Shown here: one piece after another, positions 7,196-16,803 of the stretch
Numbering within the stretch: position 1 is the first letter of the stretch
How the letters are laid out: every line of letters begins with the position of its first letter
From: Bradyrhizobium liaoningense
GTDB lineage: Bacteria; Pseudomonadota; Alphaproteobacteria; Rhizobiales; Xanthobacteraceae
Direction of reading: 5' to 3'
Length of the DNA stretch: 64,000 nt
Assembly (NCBI RefSeq): GCF_018130785.1
Contig: NZ_JAFCJT010000025.1
Location: forward strand, 45,210 to 109,209
The notes under the pieces: model-generated
Databases searched by the model: none
Told to the model about the DNA's origin: nothing
The model's input: the letters and a program-made list of their open reading frames with translations, nothing else
Program-made: the position numbers and the translations under genes

Positions 7196-9527
7196 TAGTC
7201 GATGTCGTGGCGATGCTGCCGCGCAGTCTCGATCGAAGTTCCTCGGCGACGACATGGGCGTCGGAACCGTCGCGAATGATCTGCGGGCGGATGAAGATGA
7301 TCAGCTCGGTGCGCTGGGTGGCGTTGCTCTGATGCCCGAAGGCATCGCCAAGCCCCGGGATCTGGTCCAGCACCGGAATAGCGTTACGGGAGCCGCTCTG
7401 CTGCTCGCTGATCAGGCCGGCTAACAGCACGGTCTGACCATTGACGACCGAGATCTGGCTCTTGACACGCCGCTCCGAAACCGTCGGCGTCAGACTGTTC
7501 GCGCTGGTCGCGGGCACATTGCTAATCTCCTGCTCGATGTCGAGCCGCACCGAGCCGTTCACGCTGACGCGCGGCGAGACCTTCAGGATGATGCCGGTGT
7601 TTCGATAGTCGATGGTGTTGACCACCGTGTTGCTCGTGGTCAGGACCGTCGCGCTGCCGGTTGACACCGGAACGACGTCGCCGACCTGCAAGGTCGCGAC
7701 CTGGTTGTTGATCACGACGAGCGAAGGATTGGAAAGCACCTTGACGCTGGTGACGGCGTGCAGCGCATCCAGGATGAGGCTCGGCTGCGTTTCGGAACCG
7801 ATCAGGAAATTGAAACCCGGAAAGGCCCGGTTGATGAAGGCATTGGTGACCGAGCCTGCGACAGAGGCGGCACCAGTCGTTGCGTCCGTAACGGTTGCGG
7901 GAGCAGTAGTGGCATTCGTATTGAGGACCGAACCGGTGTTCGGCTTCAGTCCGAGGTTCCTGCTTGTGAGATAGGTCTGCACGCCATAGGACAGCGTGTT
8001 GTTCAGCGTGACCTCGGCGATCGTCGCATCGATGGCGACCTGGAGCTGCGGCACGTCGACCTGGAGCAGCGTCGCCTCGATGATGCGATAGTTGGCTTGG
8101 TCGGCATAGATCAGGAGACTGTTGTTCACGGTGTCGGGCGTGATCCGCACGTCCTGCATCACTGGCTGGCCATTGCCGGCGCCGCGACCGCTGTCGAGCG
8201 CGGCGTTACTGCCCTGGCCCTGATTGGCAGCGTTCGCTTGCCCCGCGGCACCAATGCCCTGCCCCGTCGCGCCTGTCGCCGAATTGCCGCGAGACGCAAA
8301 GCCACCCATGTTCGAGCTCGAATTGCCGTTGAGCGACAAACGGTCGGCGACACTCGAGGTCGCCACGGTACCGGACCCCGGCGCGACCTGGCTGTCTGCA
8401 CTGTCGAGCAAATTGCCGGACGATCCGCCGAGGAACATGTCGGTCAGAACCCGCGCGATCTGGCGCGCATCGCCGTACTTGACGCGGTAGACGTGAACCG
8501 TGGTTCGCGCGGTGTCGTTGCGATCGAGACGTTTGATCCACGTCGCGGCCGTGCGCAGCATCTCCGGCTTCTTCGTCACCACCATCACCGCGTTGAGGCG
8601 CGTGATCGGCATGAACTTGATGACATTCTGGCTGAGGCCATTTTCTCCGGAATCGACGATCTTCTCCAGCTCGGCTATAACCGGCGCCGGAGAGCCGCTC
8701 GAGATCGGGAAGATGCCGACGGATTGGCCACGCATCCAGTCGACATCGAAGCTGAGCACCGTGTCGACGGCGGTGCGGCGTTCCGCGCCGGTGCCCTGGA
8801 TCAGAAGCAGATTTCGCGTCGTGTCGGCGCGGATCGCACCGGCCCGCGTGGCAAAGCTGTCGGTCAGCTTCATCAGGGTCTGCGCCGAGACATATTGCAA
8901 GGGAACGACCGAGATCCCGAACCCTGGCTCGGGATTGGCCGCCGCTTCGTCGACGCGGCCACCACCGACCGCGTCACCGAGCGGCGTCAGGCGATAGCCC
9001 GTGGTGTCATGCAGCAGCACGACACCACTGAGGCGGAGCGCATTCTCCAGCACGAAGACCATGTCGGATTTTGGCACCGGGCGAACCGATACCAGGCTCA
9101 CCGTGCCCTGTACGCGCGGGTCGATCGTGTATCCGACGTGCAGGATATCGCCGAGCACGACCTTGGCGACGGTCGCCACCGGCGTGTTCTCGAAATTCAG
9201 GTCGAAGCCATTGCCGTTCGGCGTCGGCCGCAGCCGATCATCCGCCACGGCCGTGACTTCACTTCCCTCATACATCGCCGCGCGAACGTTGCTGCCGCCC
9301 TGGCCGCCGGTCGTTGCCGCCAATGCGTTCACCGGCTGGGTCTGGCGCGGCAGAAGGTCCAGCGAACGCACTTTGTCCGAGACGTCGAGCTGCGCCGCGT
9401 CGACGCCTGCATCGCCGACTGTCGCAGAGTTACAGGACGCCAGCAACACAAGCGATGACAAGACGAACATGGCTCCAAGGCCGCCACGAATGATCGGGCG
9501 GCGGCCCATTGTGCCTACGCGTTGCAT
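7167..9527 (-). CDS. gspD: Type II secretion system secretin GspD (lipoprotein form)
   Basis: The ATG at 9527 follows GAAGGG and gives 786 residues. The N-terminus has a signal sequence ending in LVLLASC, a lipobox-like site. N-domain sequences follow, including FDLNFENTPVATVAKVVLGD and several KH-like N1-N3 modules, with a long Gly/Ser/Asn-rich insert near the middle. The C-terminal secretin domain has LSNPSLVVINNQVATLQVGD followed by VVPV, and the ISNVPATSAN region, as in outer-membrane secretins. It forms the outer-membrane pore of the system encoded by the divergent operon at 9848-18007. A lipobox could let it target itself without a GspS pilotin, for which no gene is seen here. Confidence 0.95.
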   Translation of the reverse strand: MQRVGTMGRRPIIRGGLGAMFVLSSLVLLASCNSATVGDAGVDAAQLDVSDKVRSLDLLPRQTQPVNALAATTGGQGGSNVRAAMYEGSEVTAVADDRLRPTPNGNGFDLNFENTPVATVAKVVLGDILHVGYTIDPRVQGTVSLVSVRPVPKSDMVFVLENALRLSGVVLLHDTTGYRLTPLGDAVGGGRVDEAAANPEPGFGISVVPLQYVSAQTLMKLTDSFATRAGAIRADTTRNLLLIQGTGAERRTAVDTVLSFDVDWMRGQSVGIFPISSGSPAPVIAELEKIVDSGENGLSQNVIKFMPITRLNAVMVVTKKPEMLRTAATWIKRLDRNDTARTTVHVYRVKYGDARQIARVLTDMFLGGSSGNLLDSADSQVAPGSGTVATSSVADRLSLNGNSSSNMGGFASRGNSATGATGQGIGAAGQANAANQGQGSNAALDSGRGAGNGQPVMQDVRITPDTVNNSLLIYADQANYRIIEATLLQVDVPQLQVAIDATIAEVTLNNTLSYGVQTYLTSRNLGLKPNTGSVLNTNATTAPATVTDATTGAASVAGSVTNAFINRAFPGFNFLIGSETQPSLILDALHAVTSVKVLSNPSLVVINNQVATLQVGDVVPVSTGSATVLTTSNTVVNTIDYRNTGIILKVSPRVSVNGSVRLDIEQEISNVPATSANSLTPTVSERRVKSQISVVNGQTVLLAGLISEQQSGSRNAIPVLDQIPGLGDAFGHQSNATQRTELIIFIRPQIIRDGSDAHVVAEELRSRLRGSIATTSTNAPITTSFH

Positions 9528-9847
9528 GAAAGCCCTTCGCTCTGGCTGGCTGTTGTTCGATTGCTTTTGACGATCGATCCTGCCTTGGCGGACTCTTAGC
9601 GATCGATCATGACAGAAATAAATTGTTTACATGATTGTCGTTCGCGACCTTGCCGTTCGTGGCCTGCACTTCGCATCACACCGCTCGTGAAATCGCCCGT
9701 ACCTGCGATGCCGTCTCAAAGTTTGTTGAGCAGGACGGACGATGCGACTTCGCACAGCTGTCACACTTCGGATCGATAAGCATGCAGTTGACGGGAGCCC
9801 AACGCTAAAGCGCGCGCTGATCCAGGATAGAGTGGCGGGACAACGGA
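9528..9847. promoter_or_regulatory. Divergent intergenic region between gspD and gspE
   Basis: This 320-bp stretch should hold both promoters of the divergent secretion operons. The motif CGATCGATC occurs twice around 9583-9608, followed by CATGACAG and an AT-rich patch (aaataaattgttta) that could be a promoter or a DNA-bending site. No certain -35/-10 pair or known operator is identified. Confidence 0.45.
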
Positions 9848-11524
9848 ATGGCCAACGATCTGTCCGCTCGGTTCGTGGATTATCTCCGTCAGAACAACCA
9901 GCTTATGCCGGCCGACGGGCCGGCCGATCGCAGCGGACAGGGCATCGACCATCGCCAATTGAAGCTGTGGGAGGTCACCAGCCTCTCGCCGGCGGATTTT
10001 GCCGAGACGGCCGCGCGCTTCTTCGCGCTCGATCGCATCACCCTCCAGGAGATGACGGCGGCTGAGACGCTGGTCGGATCCTTCTCGCCGCGCTTCCTGC
10101 GCGAGACCATGGTCTATCCGTGCCGGGCAGCGGATGGAACCACGACCCTCGCTGTCGCCGACCCAACCGACCAGGCAACCCAGCGAGCCGCTGAGATCGT
10201 GCTCGGTGCCGGCATCACGATGAAGGTGGCGTCATCGGAAGATGTCGCCATCGTTCTGAACAAGAGCTTCAGCGCCGAAGAGGCCCAGGCCGCCGAAGCG
10301 GCCACGGCACTCCCGCGCGAAGACGATATCGAAAGCCTGCGCGATCTCGCCAGCGGCGCGCCGGTGGTCCGTGCAGTCAACGACCTGATCGAGAAAGCGG
10401 TCGAACTTCGCGCCAGCGACATCCATATCGAGCCGTCTGCCGGTGGGCTCACGGTCCGCTTGCGAATCGACGGCCTGCTGCGGCCGGTCGTGGCGCTGTC
10501 GGGCGTCCTGCCCCAGGCCGTGGTCTCCCGTATCAAGATCATCGCCAATCTCAATATTGCCGAGCGCCGCCTGCCGCAGGACGGCGCAGCCCGACTGCGG
10601 GCCGGGCGTACCGAGATCGATATCCGCGTCGCGATCATGCCGACCCAGCACGGCGAATCCGCCGTCCTCCGTATCCTGCCGAAGGATCGCGGCTTGCTGG
10701 TGGTTGAAAAGCTCGGCTTCTCGGAGCCCGACGAAGGCAAGCTGCGGCGGCTGTTGAAGCTTCCGCACGGCATGATCGTGATCACAGGGCCGACCGGCAG
10801 CGGCAAGACCACGACGCTCGCGACGATCCTGTCGATCCTCAACGAGCCGAGTCGCAAGATTCTTACGATCGAGGATCCAGTCGAATACGAGATTCCCGGC
10901 GTCAACCAGTCCCAGATCAAGCCGGCGATCGGCCTGACCTTCGCCACCGCCCTCCGGTCCTTCGTTCGTCAGGACCCCGACGTCATCATGGTCGGCGAAA
11001 TCCGCGATTCCGAGACCGCGCATGTCGCGGTGCATGCGGCCCTGACCGGGCATCTGGTGTTGACGACGCTGCACACCGAGACGGCGGCTGCCGCGGTGCC
11101 GCGCCTGCTCGACCTCGGCGTCGAGGGCTATCTGCTCCGTTCGGTGCTGCGCGGCGTGATCGCGCAGCGTCTGGTCCGCCAATTGTGCGAGCGATGCAAG
11201 GCGGCGCGACCGCTTGCAACGGCCGACATCACCGAGGATCCGAGGCTCGCCGCGCTCGGTTTCCGTGCCGGCGAGACCATTCAGGAGCCATGCGGTTGCG
11301 AGCGCTGCAGCGGAACCGGCTATCGCGGCCGCCTTGGCATCTTCGAACTGCTCGAATTGTCCAACGAACTACGTGAACTGATCGGAGAGCGAACCGACGG
11401 GCTGAAGATCGACGCCATGGCGATCCGCGAGGGCATGACCACGATGCTCGACGACGGCATCGCCAAGTGCCGCGCGGGATCGACCTCGCCCGCCGAAATC
11501 CTCCGCGTTGCGACCGCCCGGTGA
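9848..11524 (+). CDS. gspE: Type II secretion ATPase GspE
   Basis: The 558-residue protein has an N-terminal GspE_N/MshEN-type region and a C-terminal ATPase domain. Walker A is GPTGSGKTTT (about residues 313-322) and the Walker B/Asp-box region is DPDVIMVGEIRD (about 377-388), with the His box near HTETAAAAVPRL. A CERC...CERC tetracysteine insert (QLCERCK and CGCERCSGTGYRGR) is the zinc-binding motif of GspE. It powers pseudopilus assembly from the cytoplasmic face. It is the first gene of the plus-strand operon and its stop lies four bases before gspF. Confidence 0.95.
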   Translation: MANDLSARFVDYLRQNNQLMPADGPADRSGQGIDHRQLKLWEVTSLSPADFAETAARFFALDRITLQEMTAAETLVGSFSPRFLRETMVYPCRAADGTTTLAVADPTDQATQRAAEIVLGAGITMKVASSEDVAIVLNKSFSAEEAQAAEAATALPREDDIESLRDLASGAPVVRAVNDLIEKAVELRASDIHIEPSAGGLTVRLRIDGLLRPVVALSGVLPQAVVSRIKIIANLNIAERRLPQDGAARLRAGRTEIDIRVAIMPTQHGESAVLRILPKDRGLLVVEKLGFSEPDEGKLRRLLKLPHGMIVITGPTGSGKTTTLATILSILNEPSRKILTIEDPVEYEIPGVNQSQIKPAIGLTFATALRSFVRQDPDVIMVGEIRDSETAHVAVHAALTGHLVLTTLHTETAAAAVPRLLDLGVEGYLLRSVLRGVIAQRLVRQLCERCKAARPLATADITEDPRLAALGFRAGETIQEPCGCERCSGTGYRGRLGIFELLELSNELRELIGERTDGLKIDAMAIREGMTTMLDDGIAKCRAGSTSPAEILRVATAR

Positions 11525-11528
11525 CGCC

Positions 11529-12737
11529 GTGCCAAATTTTCGCTATCGAGCTCTGACCCAAGCCGGCGAGATCGTGAACGGCACGATCTCCGCACCAACC
11601 ATGGCCGAAGTCGCGCGCCGAATCGAGTATCTCAAGCTCCTGCCGATCGAAACCATCGAGGACAAGCGCACGTCTGCCGCATCGAGCCGCAGCGTGTTCG
11701 GCGGACCGAGCTCTGCGGAGGTCACGACCTTCACGCACGATCTGGCACTGCTGCTCAAGGCCGGCGCGCGACTCGACGATGCCCTGGAGCTCCTGTCCGG
11801 CGACGCCGATGTCGGGCGGATGCGCCCGGTGGTCGCCAAGATTCGCGCGGCCCTGCTCACGGGCGAGAGCTTTGCCGACGCAGTCGCCAATCACCCTATC
11901 CTGTTTCAGCCGATGTACGTTGCGCTGGTACGCGTCGGCGAGATCTCCGGCACGCTCGATTCCGTGCTGGAGATGCTGGGGACCGAGCGCGCCCGTTCCG
12001 AACAGATGCGGCGGAAGCTGACCGATGCGATGCAGTACCCTGCGTTCGTGCTGGTCGCTGCATCCGGCGTGATGCTGTTCTTCCTGCTGTTCGTGCTGCC
12101 GCAGTTCTCCAGCGTGCTCGGCGATTTCGGCGACAAGTCGGATACGGCGCTCGCCAGCTTCATCGCGGTGTCGGATTTCCTCCGTGCCAACGCCACGGCC
12201 GCGATCCTGATGGCCGCGGCGACGATCATCCTTGCATGGTGGCTGCTGCGACAGGCGAGCGTGCGTGCAGCACTTGTCACCACCATCGCGCGGGTTCCGG
12301 GCATTCGCAGCGCCTTCCAGTTTTATCGCGCCAGCCTGTTCTGCCGTAATCTGGGCGTGCTGCTCGGTAGCGGCGTCAACCTCACCGCCGCGCTGCGCAT
12401 TCTCGTCGACATCATGGCGGTGACAGGAAGTGAGGCGAATTGGACCGCTGCGGCCGACCGCGTCCGTCACGGTGGAAAGCTGTCGGAGGCGCTTGCCGTC
12501 GCGGACAGCCTGCCGCCGATGGCGGTCCGCATGCTGCGGCTCGGTGAAGAGACCGGGCAGCTTCCAGTGCTGGCGGGAAGGGTCGCGGAATTCTACGAAG
12601 CAAAATTGCAGCGCAGCCTTGACCGCGTCGTCGGCATCGTTGGGCCACTGGCGATCATCATCATCAGCACCGTCGTCGGCGGACTGATCGTCTCGGTGAT
12701 GACGGCGCTGCTCTCGGTCACGCAGCTTGTCGGTTAA
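11529..12737 (+). CDS. gspF: Type II secretion inner-membrane platform protein GspF
   Basis: I place the start at the GTG at 11529, giving MPNFRYRALTQAGEIVNGTI, the standard GspF N-terminus; an in-frame ATG at 11508 lies inside gspE. Two GspF (T2SSF) domains are visible: FTHDLALLLKAGARLDDALE and FCRNLGVLLGSGVNLTAALR, each with the downstream LRLGEETGQLP-type helix. There are three membrane segments, near residues 175-195, 225-245 and 375-395. About 402 residues is normal for the family. It forms the membrane platform on which the pseudopilus is assembled. Confidence 0.95.
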   Translation: MPNFRYRALTQAGEIVNGTISAPTMAEVARRIEYLKLLPIETIEDKRTSAASSRSVFGGPSSAEVTTFTHDLALLLKAGARLDDALELLSGDADVGRMRPVVAKIRAALLTGESFADAVANHPILFQPMYVALVRVGEISGTLDSVLEMLGTERARSEQMRRKLTDAMQYPAFVLVAASGVMLFFLLFVLPQFSSVLGDFGDKSDTALASFIAVSDFLRANATAAILMAAATIILAWWLLRQASVRAALVTTIARVPGIRSAFQFYRASLFCRNLGVLLGSGVNLTAALRILVDIMAVTGSEANWTAAADRVRHGGKLSEALAVADSLPPMAVRMLRLGEETGQLPVLAGRVAEFYEAKLQRSLDRVVGIVGPLAIIIISTVVGGLIVSVMTALLSVTQLVG

Positions 12738-12753
12738 AGCAGGGACATCGATC

Positions 12754-13266
12754 ATGATATCACGCAACACCATCATTGGCGCATTTTCCACGCTTGCGGG
12801 AGGTAGCCGCGCGCAGTCGCGATCGCCCAGGCGTCCCGGGCAAGAGGGCTTCACGCTGGTCGAGATGCTGGTGGTGATTGCGATCATCGGCCTCATCATG
12901 GGACTGATCGGGCCGCGCGTTCTCAACTATCTCAGCGAATCCAAAGTCAAGACGGCGCGCATTCAGCTCCAGAGCTTCTCGAGCGCGCTCGACCTGTTCT
13001 ATCTCGATGCCGGCCGGTTCCCGTCCACAGCGGAGGGACTTGCCGCGCTGGTCCGGCGCACGCCGGTAGTTGCGGCCTGGAACGGCCCGTATCTGAAGGG
13101 CGGCAACGTCCCGAGCGACCCCTGGAATCACGCCTATGTCTATCGCGCGCCCGGCGAGCACGGGCCTTATGACATCGTCTCCTACGGCGCCGACGGACAG
13201 GAGGGCGGCAGCGGCACTTCGGCCGACATCTCGCTCGAGAAAACCACCGCTGCCAGGGATGAATAA
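12754..13266 (+). CDS. gspG: Major pseudopilin GspG
   Basis: The ATG at 12754 with AGGGA upstream gives 170 residues. An unusually long leader of about 30 residues precedes the prepilin cleavage site G/FTLVEMLVVIAIIG, with the conserved glutamate at +5. Downstream are AEGLAALVRRTP, PYLKGGNVPSDPWNHAYVY and YGADGQEGGSGTSADI, the C-terminal calcium-site loops characteristic of GspG. It is processed by the prepilin peptidase (probably 18034-18525) and forms the pseudopilus shaft. Confidence 0.95.
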   Translation: MISRNTIIGAFSTLAGGSRAQSRSPRRPGQEGFTLVEMLVVIAIIGLIMGLIGPRVLNYLSESKVKTARIQLQSFSSALDLFYLDAGRFPSTAEGLAALVRRTPVVAAWNGPYLKGGNVPSDPWNHAYVYRAPGEHGPYDIVSYGADGQEGGSGTSADISLEKTTAARDE

Positions 13267-13271
13267 CGGCA

Positions 13272-13736
13272 ATGACCGATGCCACGCAGCGCGGCTTCTC
13301 CCTACTCGAGATGGTGTGCGTGCTCGCCATTATCGCGCTGATGGCCGCCGTGCTGCTGCCATTCATTCCACATCAGACGTCGCGATCGCGGTTGCAGGCC
13401 TATGCTTTGCAGACCGCGACGCTGCTAAAGGCGGATCGCAACGCCGCCATTGAGCGCAGCACCAGCGTTGCGACGTTGGTCGACGCGGCGAGCCGCGCGA
13501 TTCACTCGGGCTCCTCGCGCACGACGCTGCGCATTCCCGACGACGTCAGGTTCGATGCCGTCCTACCGCAGAGCTGCCAGCGCCAGGCCGCGCAATCGAC
13601 CATTCGTTTCTTTGCCAATGGCGGTTCCTGCGGCGGCTCCATCGCGCTGACGCGGCTCGATGCGGGGTTCGAGGTCCGCGTCAACTGGCTCACCGGAAGG
13701 GTTGAAATCATTGCGCGCGATATCGCCGCCAACTAG
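13272..13736 (+). CDS. gspH: Minor pseudopilin GspH
   Basis: Five bases after gspG, an ATG opens a 154-residue protein with a short leader and the cleavage site RG/FSLLEMVCVLAIIALMAA. The C-terminal part contains IRFFANGGSCGGSIALTR, a typical GspH/FimT beta motif. It is a minor pseudopilin at or near the tip. The 3' end overlaps gspI, which suggests translational coupling. Confidence 0.9.
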   Translation: MTDATQRGFSLLEMVCVLAIIALMAAVLLPFIPHQTSRSRLQAYALQTATLLKADRNAAIERSTSVATLVDAASRAIHSGSSRTTLRIPDDVRFDAVLPQSCQRQAAQSTIRFFANGGSCGGSIALTRLDAGFEVRVNWLTGRVEIIARDIAAN

Positions 13737-14121
13737 CCGCACTGATGCGGGCTTCACGATCATCGAGGTGCTGGTCGCGCTCGCGCTGGTGGCTGTCTCG
13801 ATCGTCGCGATCGGCGCAGTCATGGGCGGCAAGGCGCGCGGGGTGCGGACCCTGGAGCAGCACGTCGCGCTGATGCAGGCGGCACGCACCCTGATGACGA
13901 TCGGCATTCCGCCACGCGCGCAATTGCGGTCGGGCACCTCGACGGGACAGGCCGAAGGCTATCGCTGGACCATCGACGTCAGCGCACTCGGCGGTGACTG
14001 GACCGTGCCCGAGGGCAATGCGCCCTGGGCCCCCGAGCTGGTCAGAATTCGCGTCAGATCGCCAGGCGGCGCGTTGTCCGATATCCGCACCGTGCGCCTG
14101 ATGCCGAGGTCTTCGGAATGA
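13711..14121 (+). CDS. gspI: Minor pseudopilin GspI (TTG start inside gspH)
   Basis: No ATG lies close to the prepilin signal. A TTG at 13711, about ten bases after CGGAAGGG, gives MRAISPPTSRTDAGFTIIEV; a second TTG at 13702 is possible. The cleavage site is AG/FTIIEVLVALALVAVS. The protein has 136 residues and ends RTVRLMPRSSE. The start lies inside gspH, and the stop overlaps the start of gspJ by ATGA. Confidence 0.85.
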   Translation: MRAISPPTSRTDAGFTIIEVLVALALVAVSIVAIGAVMGGKARGVRTLEQHVALMQAARTLMTIGIPPRAQLRSGTSTGQAEGYRWTIDVSALGGDWTVPEGNAPWAPELVRIRVRSPGGALSDIRTVRLMPRSSE

Positions 14122-14825
14122 CCCCGGCAAGGACAAACCGGCGAACGCGTGAGCGCGGCTTCACGCTGATCGAGACCATCGTCGCACTGGTGCTGATGGG
14201 GCTATTGCTGTCGGCGCTCGCCAGCATCACGGCGCAGTGGTTGCCGAGCTGGAACAGAGGCCTGGACAGGATCCAGCGCAGCGAGCTGATCGGGATTGCG
14301 CTGGAGCGGATCGGCGCCGATCTCGCCGCGGCGGAGTTCGTCGCCCCCAATCGCGACACCCGCCGGCCGCTGTTTGACGGGTCCGAGCTGTCCGTGATGT
14401 TCGTACGAACCTCGGTGGGTCCGAATGCCGGACCGGGCCTCGACGTGGTGCGGCTCGGCGAAAGCAGGGATCGCGGTGAGTTCGTCACCGTTCGCACGCA
14501 AACGCGCTTCACGCCGCTCGCCGACGGGCTGTCGCTGACCGAACAAATCCATCTCGGCAGCCCGGTCGTGCTATTGCGCGCACCCTATCGCCTGTCCTTC
14601 GCCTATGCCGGGCCTGACAGGATCTGGAAAAGCGCGTGGAAGGATGCCGAGAAATTGCCGGCGATGATCCGCCTGACGGTGCGCGACGCTGCAAGCCAGC
14701 GCGTCCTGTCGGTCTCGACCATCGCGACGGTGCATGTCCAGGTTCCCGGCGACTGCACCAAGCCGGACGGTAATTGCAGCGACAAGCGCAATTCCGAAGG
14801 CGCCAGCGACCAGGACAAGACCTGA
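14118..14825 (+). CDS. gspJ: Minor pseudopilin GspJ
   Basis: The ATGA overlap with gspI fixes the start. The cleavage site RG/FTLIETIVALVLMGLLLS is near residue 14. The 235-residue protein carries the GspJ body (DRIQRSELIGIALERIGADL and SVMFVRTSVGPNAGPGL). The end, rich in Asp, Lys and Asn, is longer than typical. GspJ forms the pseudopilus tip with GspI and GspK. Confidence 0.9.
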   Translation: MTPARTNRRTRERGFTLIETIVALVLMGLLLSALASITAQWLPSWNRGLDRIQRSELIGIALERIGADLAAAEFVAPNRDTRRPLFDGSELSVMFVRTSVGPNAGPGLDVVRLGESRDRGEFVTVRTQTRFTPLADGLSLTEQIHLGSPVVLLRAPYRLSFAYAGPDRIWKSAWKDAEKLPAMIRLTVRDAASQRVLSVSTIATVHVQVPGDCTKPDGNCSDKRNSEGASDQDKT

Positions 14826-15730
14826 TGGGCGCCACCGGCAACATCATCCGACCCCCGGCCAACCGCGGCTTCGTCATCGTTGCCGTGCTCTGGATCCTGA
14901 TGGCGCTGGCGTCATTGGCGATCATCTTTTCGGCCTATCTCGCCGCGTCGGCACGGGCGTTGGCGGCGAGTGACATGTCGTTGCGGACCGAGGCGCTGGT
15001 GTCTGCCGGCGTCGAGCTCGCCGCCTATCGGCTGACGCTGACCGACGAGAAGACAAGGCCGCCCCGCGGCGCGTTTCATTTCGCCCTCGACGGGGCCAAT
15101 GTCGCCGTGACGTTCACCTCCGAGGCCGGCCGCCTCGACCTGAACTACGCGTCAAAGGAGATGCTGACCGGCCTCTTCGCCGTGCTCGGCGGCAACAAGG
15201 GCGCAGCCGCCGAATACGCCGATCGGATCATCGGCTGGCGAACCCGCCCCACGCCAGGCAGCGAGAACGTGGAAGCAGCGCGTTACAATGCGCTCGGCTA
15301 TTCGCCGAGGCAGGGCCTGTTCATCCACGTCAATGAACTGGGATTAGTCGCGGGCATTCCTGCTGCCCTGGTCGACCGCGCCCTGCCCTTCGTCACGGTG
15401 TTCAACGGCACGCCCGACATAGACCCGGCCATCGCCTCGCCGGAAGTCGTCGCGGCTACGGACAAGGCATCGGGGAACGCGCAGGGCGGATTTGCGGCGC
15501 AGTCGGCGTCACCAAACGGCACCGCTGGCGCGCCCAGCCCGCAAAGCGCGGCATCGACGGCGCAAAGTCCCTGCTACCGGATCGCGATATCGATCCAGTT
15601 CCATAACGGCCGCCGCACCAACTCCGAAGCCGTGATCGCACTCGGAGACAAGGTTGAACCCTATCGCGTGTTGTCCTGGCAAGACAATGTCGAGCCGCGC
15701 AATACGGTCCTGCTTCGCGGGAGGAGTTGA
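14825..15730 (+). CDS. gspK: Minor pseudopilin GspK
   Basis: The stop of gspJ and the ATG at 14825 share one base. The N-terminus is NRGFVIVAVLWILMALASLA, the GspK type of prepilin signal (G/FxxxxxLW) without the +5 glutamate. The middle has RLDLNYASKEML and the helical GspK fold (ENVEAARYNALGYSPRQGLF, FIHVNELGLVAGIPAALVDR). A Gly/Ala/Ser/Pro-rich insert follows near residues 210-250. It is the tip subunit of the pseudopilus; 301 residues is close to the family norm. Confidence 0.92.
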   Translation: MGATGNIIRPPANRGFVIVAVLWILMALASLAIIFSAYLAASARALAASDMSLRTEALVSAGVELAAYRLTLTDEKTRPPRGAFHFALDGANVAVTFTSEAGRLDLNYASKEMLTGLFAVLGGNKGAAAEYADRIIGWRTRPTPGSENVEAARYNALGYSPRQGLFIHVNELGLVAGIPAALVDRALPFVTVFNGTPDIDPAIASPEVVAATDKASGNAQGGFAAQSASPNGTAGAPSPQSAASTAQSPCYRIAISIQFHNGRRTNSEAVIALGDKVEPYRVLSWQDNVEPRNTVLLRGRS

Positions 15731-16803
15731 TGGCAGTACTTGCCGAGGCACGGCAATGGTTTGAGCAATGGATCGGCGCGGCCGCGACGGCCGCTGACGG
15801 CGTTGCGGGCCGGTTTATGCACCGGCGCAGCGTCGCACTCGACGAGAATGCAGACGGCTCGTTCACGACACACCTTACGGCGTCGCGGGACGGGTCGCTG
15901 CCGGCTCCGCTGTCGTTTCGGCTTGAGCACGATGCGCTGCCGCCAATGCTGTCGGCGGATTGGAAAGCAGCATTGGACGGAAGCCGTATCGAGGTGCGGC
16001 TGCAACCGGATCACGTGGTCAGCCGCCTGCTCGATTTCCCCGGCCAGGCTGCCGATTTCCTCGACGGCATGGTCCGCGCGCAGGTCGACCGATTGACGCC
16101 GTGGAGCGTTGCTGACGCCGTCTTCGGCTGGGCTTCGCCGCAGCCTGTCGCGAATGATCGCATCGAGGTTGCGTTCAGTGCGACCTCGGCGGCCAAGGTG
16201 GATCCCCTGATCCGATTGGCGAAGACGCTCGGCTGCGCCTCCGTCGTCGTCTCGGCACCAGCCATCGGGAGTGACGGTGCCCCGCTGCACGTGACTTTGC
16301 TCGATCGAAAGCTGCGGGGCCTTGCTGGTTCAAATGTTTCCCGTCTCCTGCGCGTTCTCCTCGCCGCGACAGCGGCCGCGGCCGCGGCATGCCTGCTGTT
16401 GAACATCTATCTCGGCGGCGCGCTGCAATCGGAACAGGATGATTTACAGCATCGCATCTCGCAGCGCCGCGCGGCGCTGCGCCTCGACGCCAACAGTGAT
16501 TCATCCGGGCTCGGCCTGCTGGCCAAGCGCAAGCAAACGACGCCGTCGAGCGTCATGGTTCTGGAAGCCCTCTCGCGCGTTCTGCCCGACACGACCTATG
16601 TGACGGAGCTCCGCATCGAGGGGCCCAAGGTGCAGGTGGTGGGATTGACCCAGGACGCACCATCGCTCATCCGGCTGATGGAGCAGTCACCGCAATTCAC
16701 CCGCGCCACCTTCTTCGCCCCAACGACGCGTGCGGCAAACGAAACCGCGGAGCGGTTCCACGTCGAGGCCAACATCACCGCCTATTTTGGATCCGGCTCA
16801 TGA
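15730..16803 (+). CDS. gspL: GspL-like assembly protein with PilN-type C-terminus
   Basis: GGGAGGAGT precedes the ATG at 15730, which overlaps the gspK stop by one base. The 357-residue protein has a cytoplasmic actin-like N-terminal half (FPGQAADFLDGMVRAQVDRL), one membrane segment (LRVLLAATAAAAAACLLLNI), and a periplasmic PilN-like domain with PDTTYVTELRIEGPKVQVVG and LIRLMEQSPQFTRATFF. It should link GspE to the membrane platform with GspM. Confidence 0.85.
   Translation: MAVLAEARQWFEQWIGAAATAADGVAGRFMHRRSVALDENADGSFTTHLTASRDGSLPAPLSFRLEHDALPPMLSADWKAALDGSRIEVRLQPDHVVSRLLDFPGQAADFLDGMVRAQVDRLTPWSVADAVFGWASPQPVANDRIEVAFSATSAAKVDPLIRLAKTLGCASVVVSAPAIGSDGAPLHVTLLDRKLRGLAGSNVSRLLRVLLAATAAAAAACLLLNIYLGGALQSEQDDLQHRISQRRAALRLDANSDSSGLGLLAKRKQTTPSSVMVLEALSRVLPDTTYVTELRIEGPKVQVVGLTQDAPSLIRLMEQSPQFTRATFFAPTTRAANETAERFHVEANITAYFGSGS

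Noticed and set aside
7758..9458. 566-codon open frame on the plus strand opposite gspD
   Set aside because: It mirrors the third-position GC of the secretin gene, has no start signal and its product is an Arg/His-rich shadow without motifs.
11229..12926. 565-codon minus-strand frame opposite gspE/gspF
   Set aside because: Shadow frame; His/Arg/Gln-rich product with no domain.
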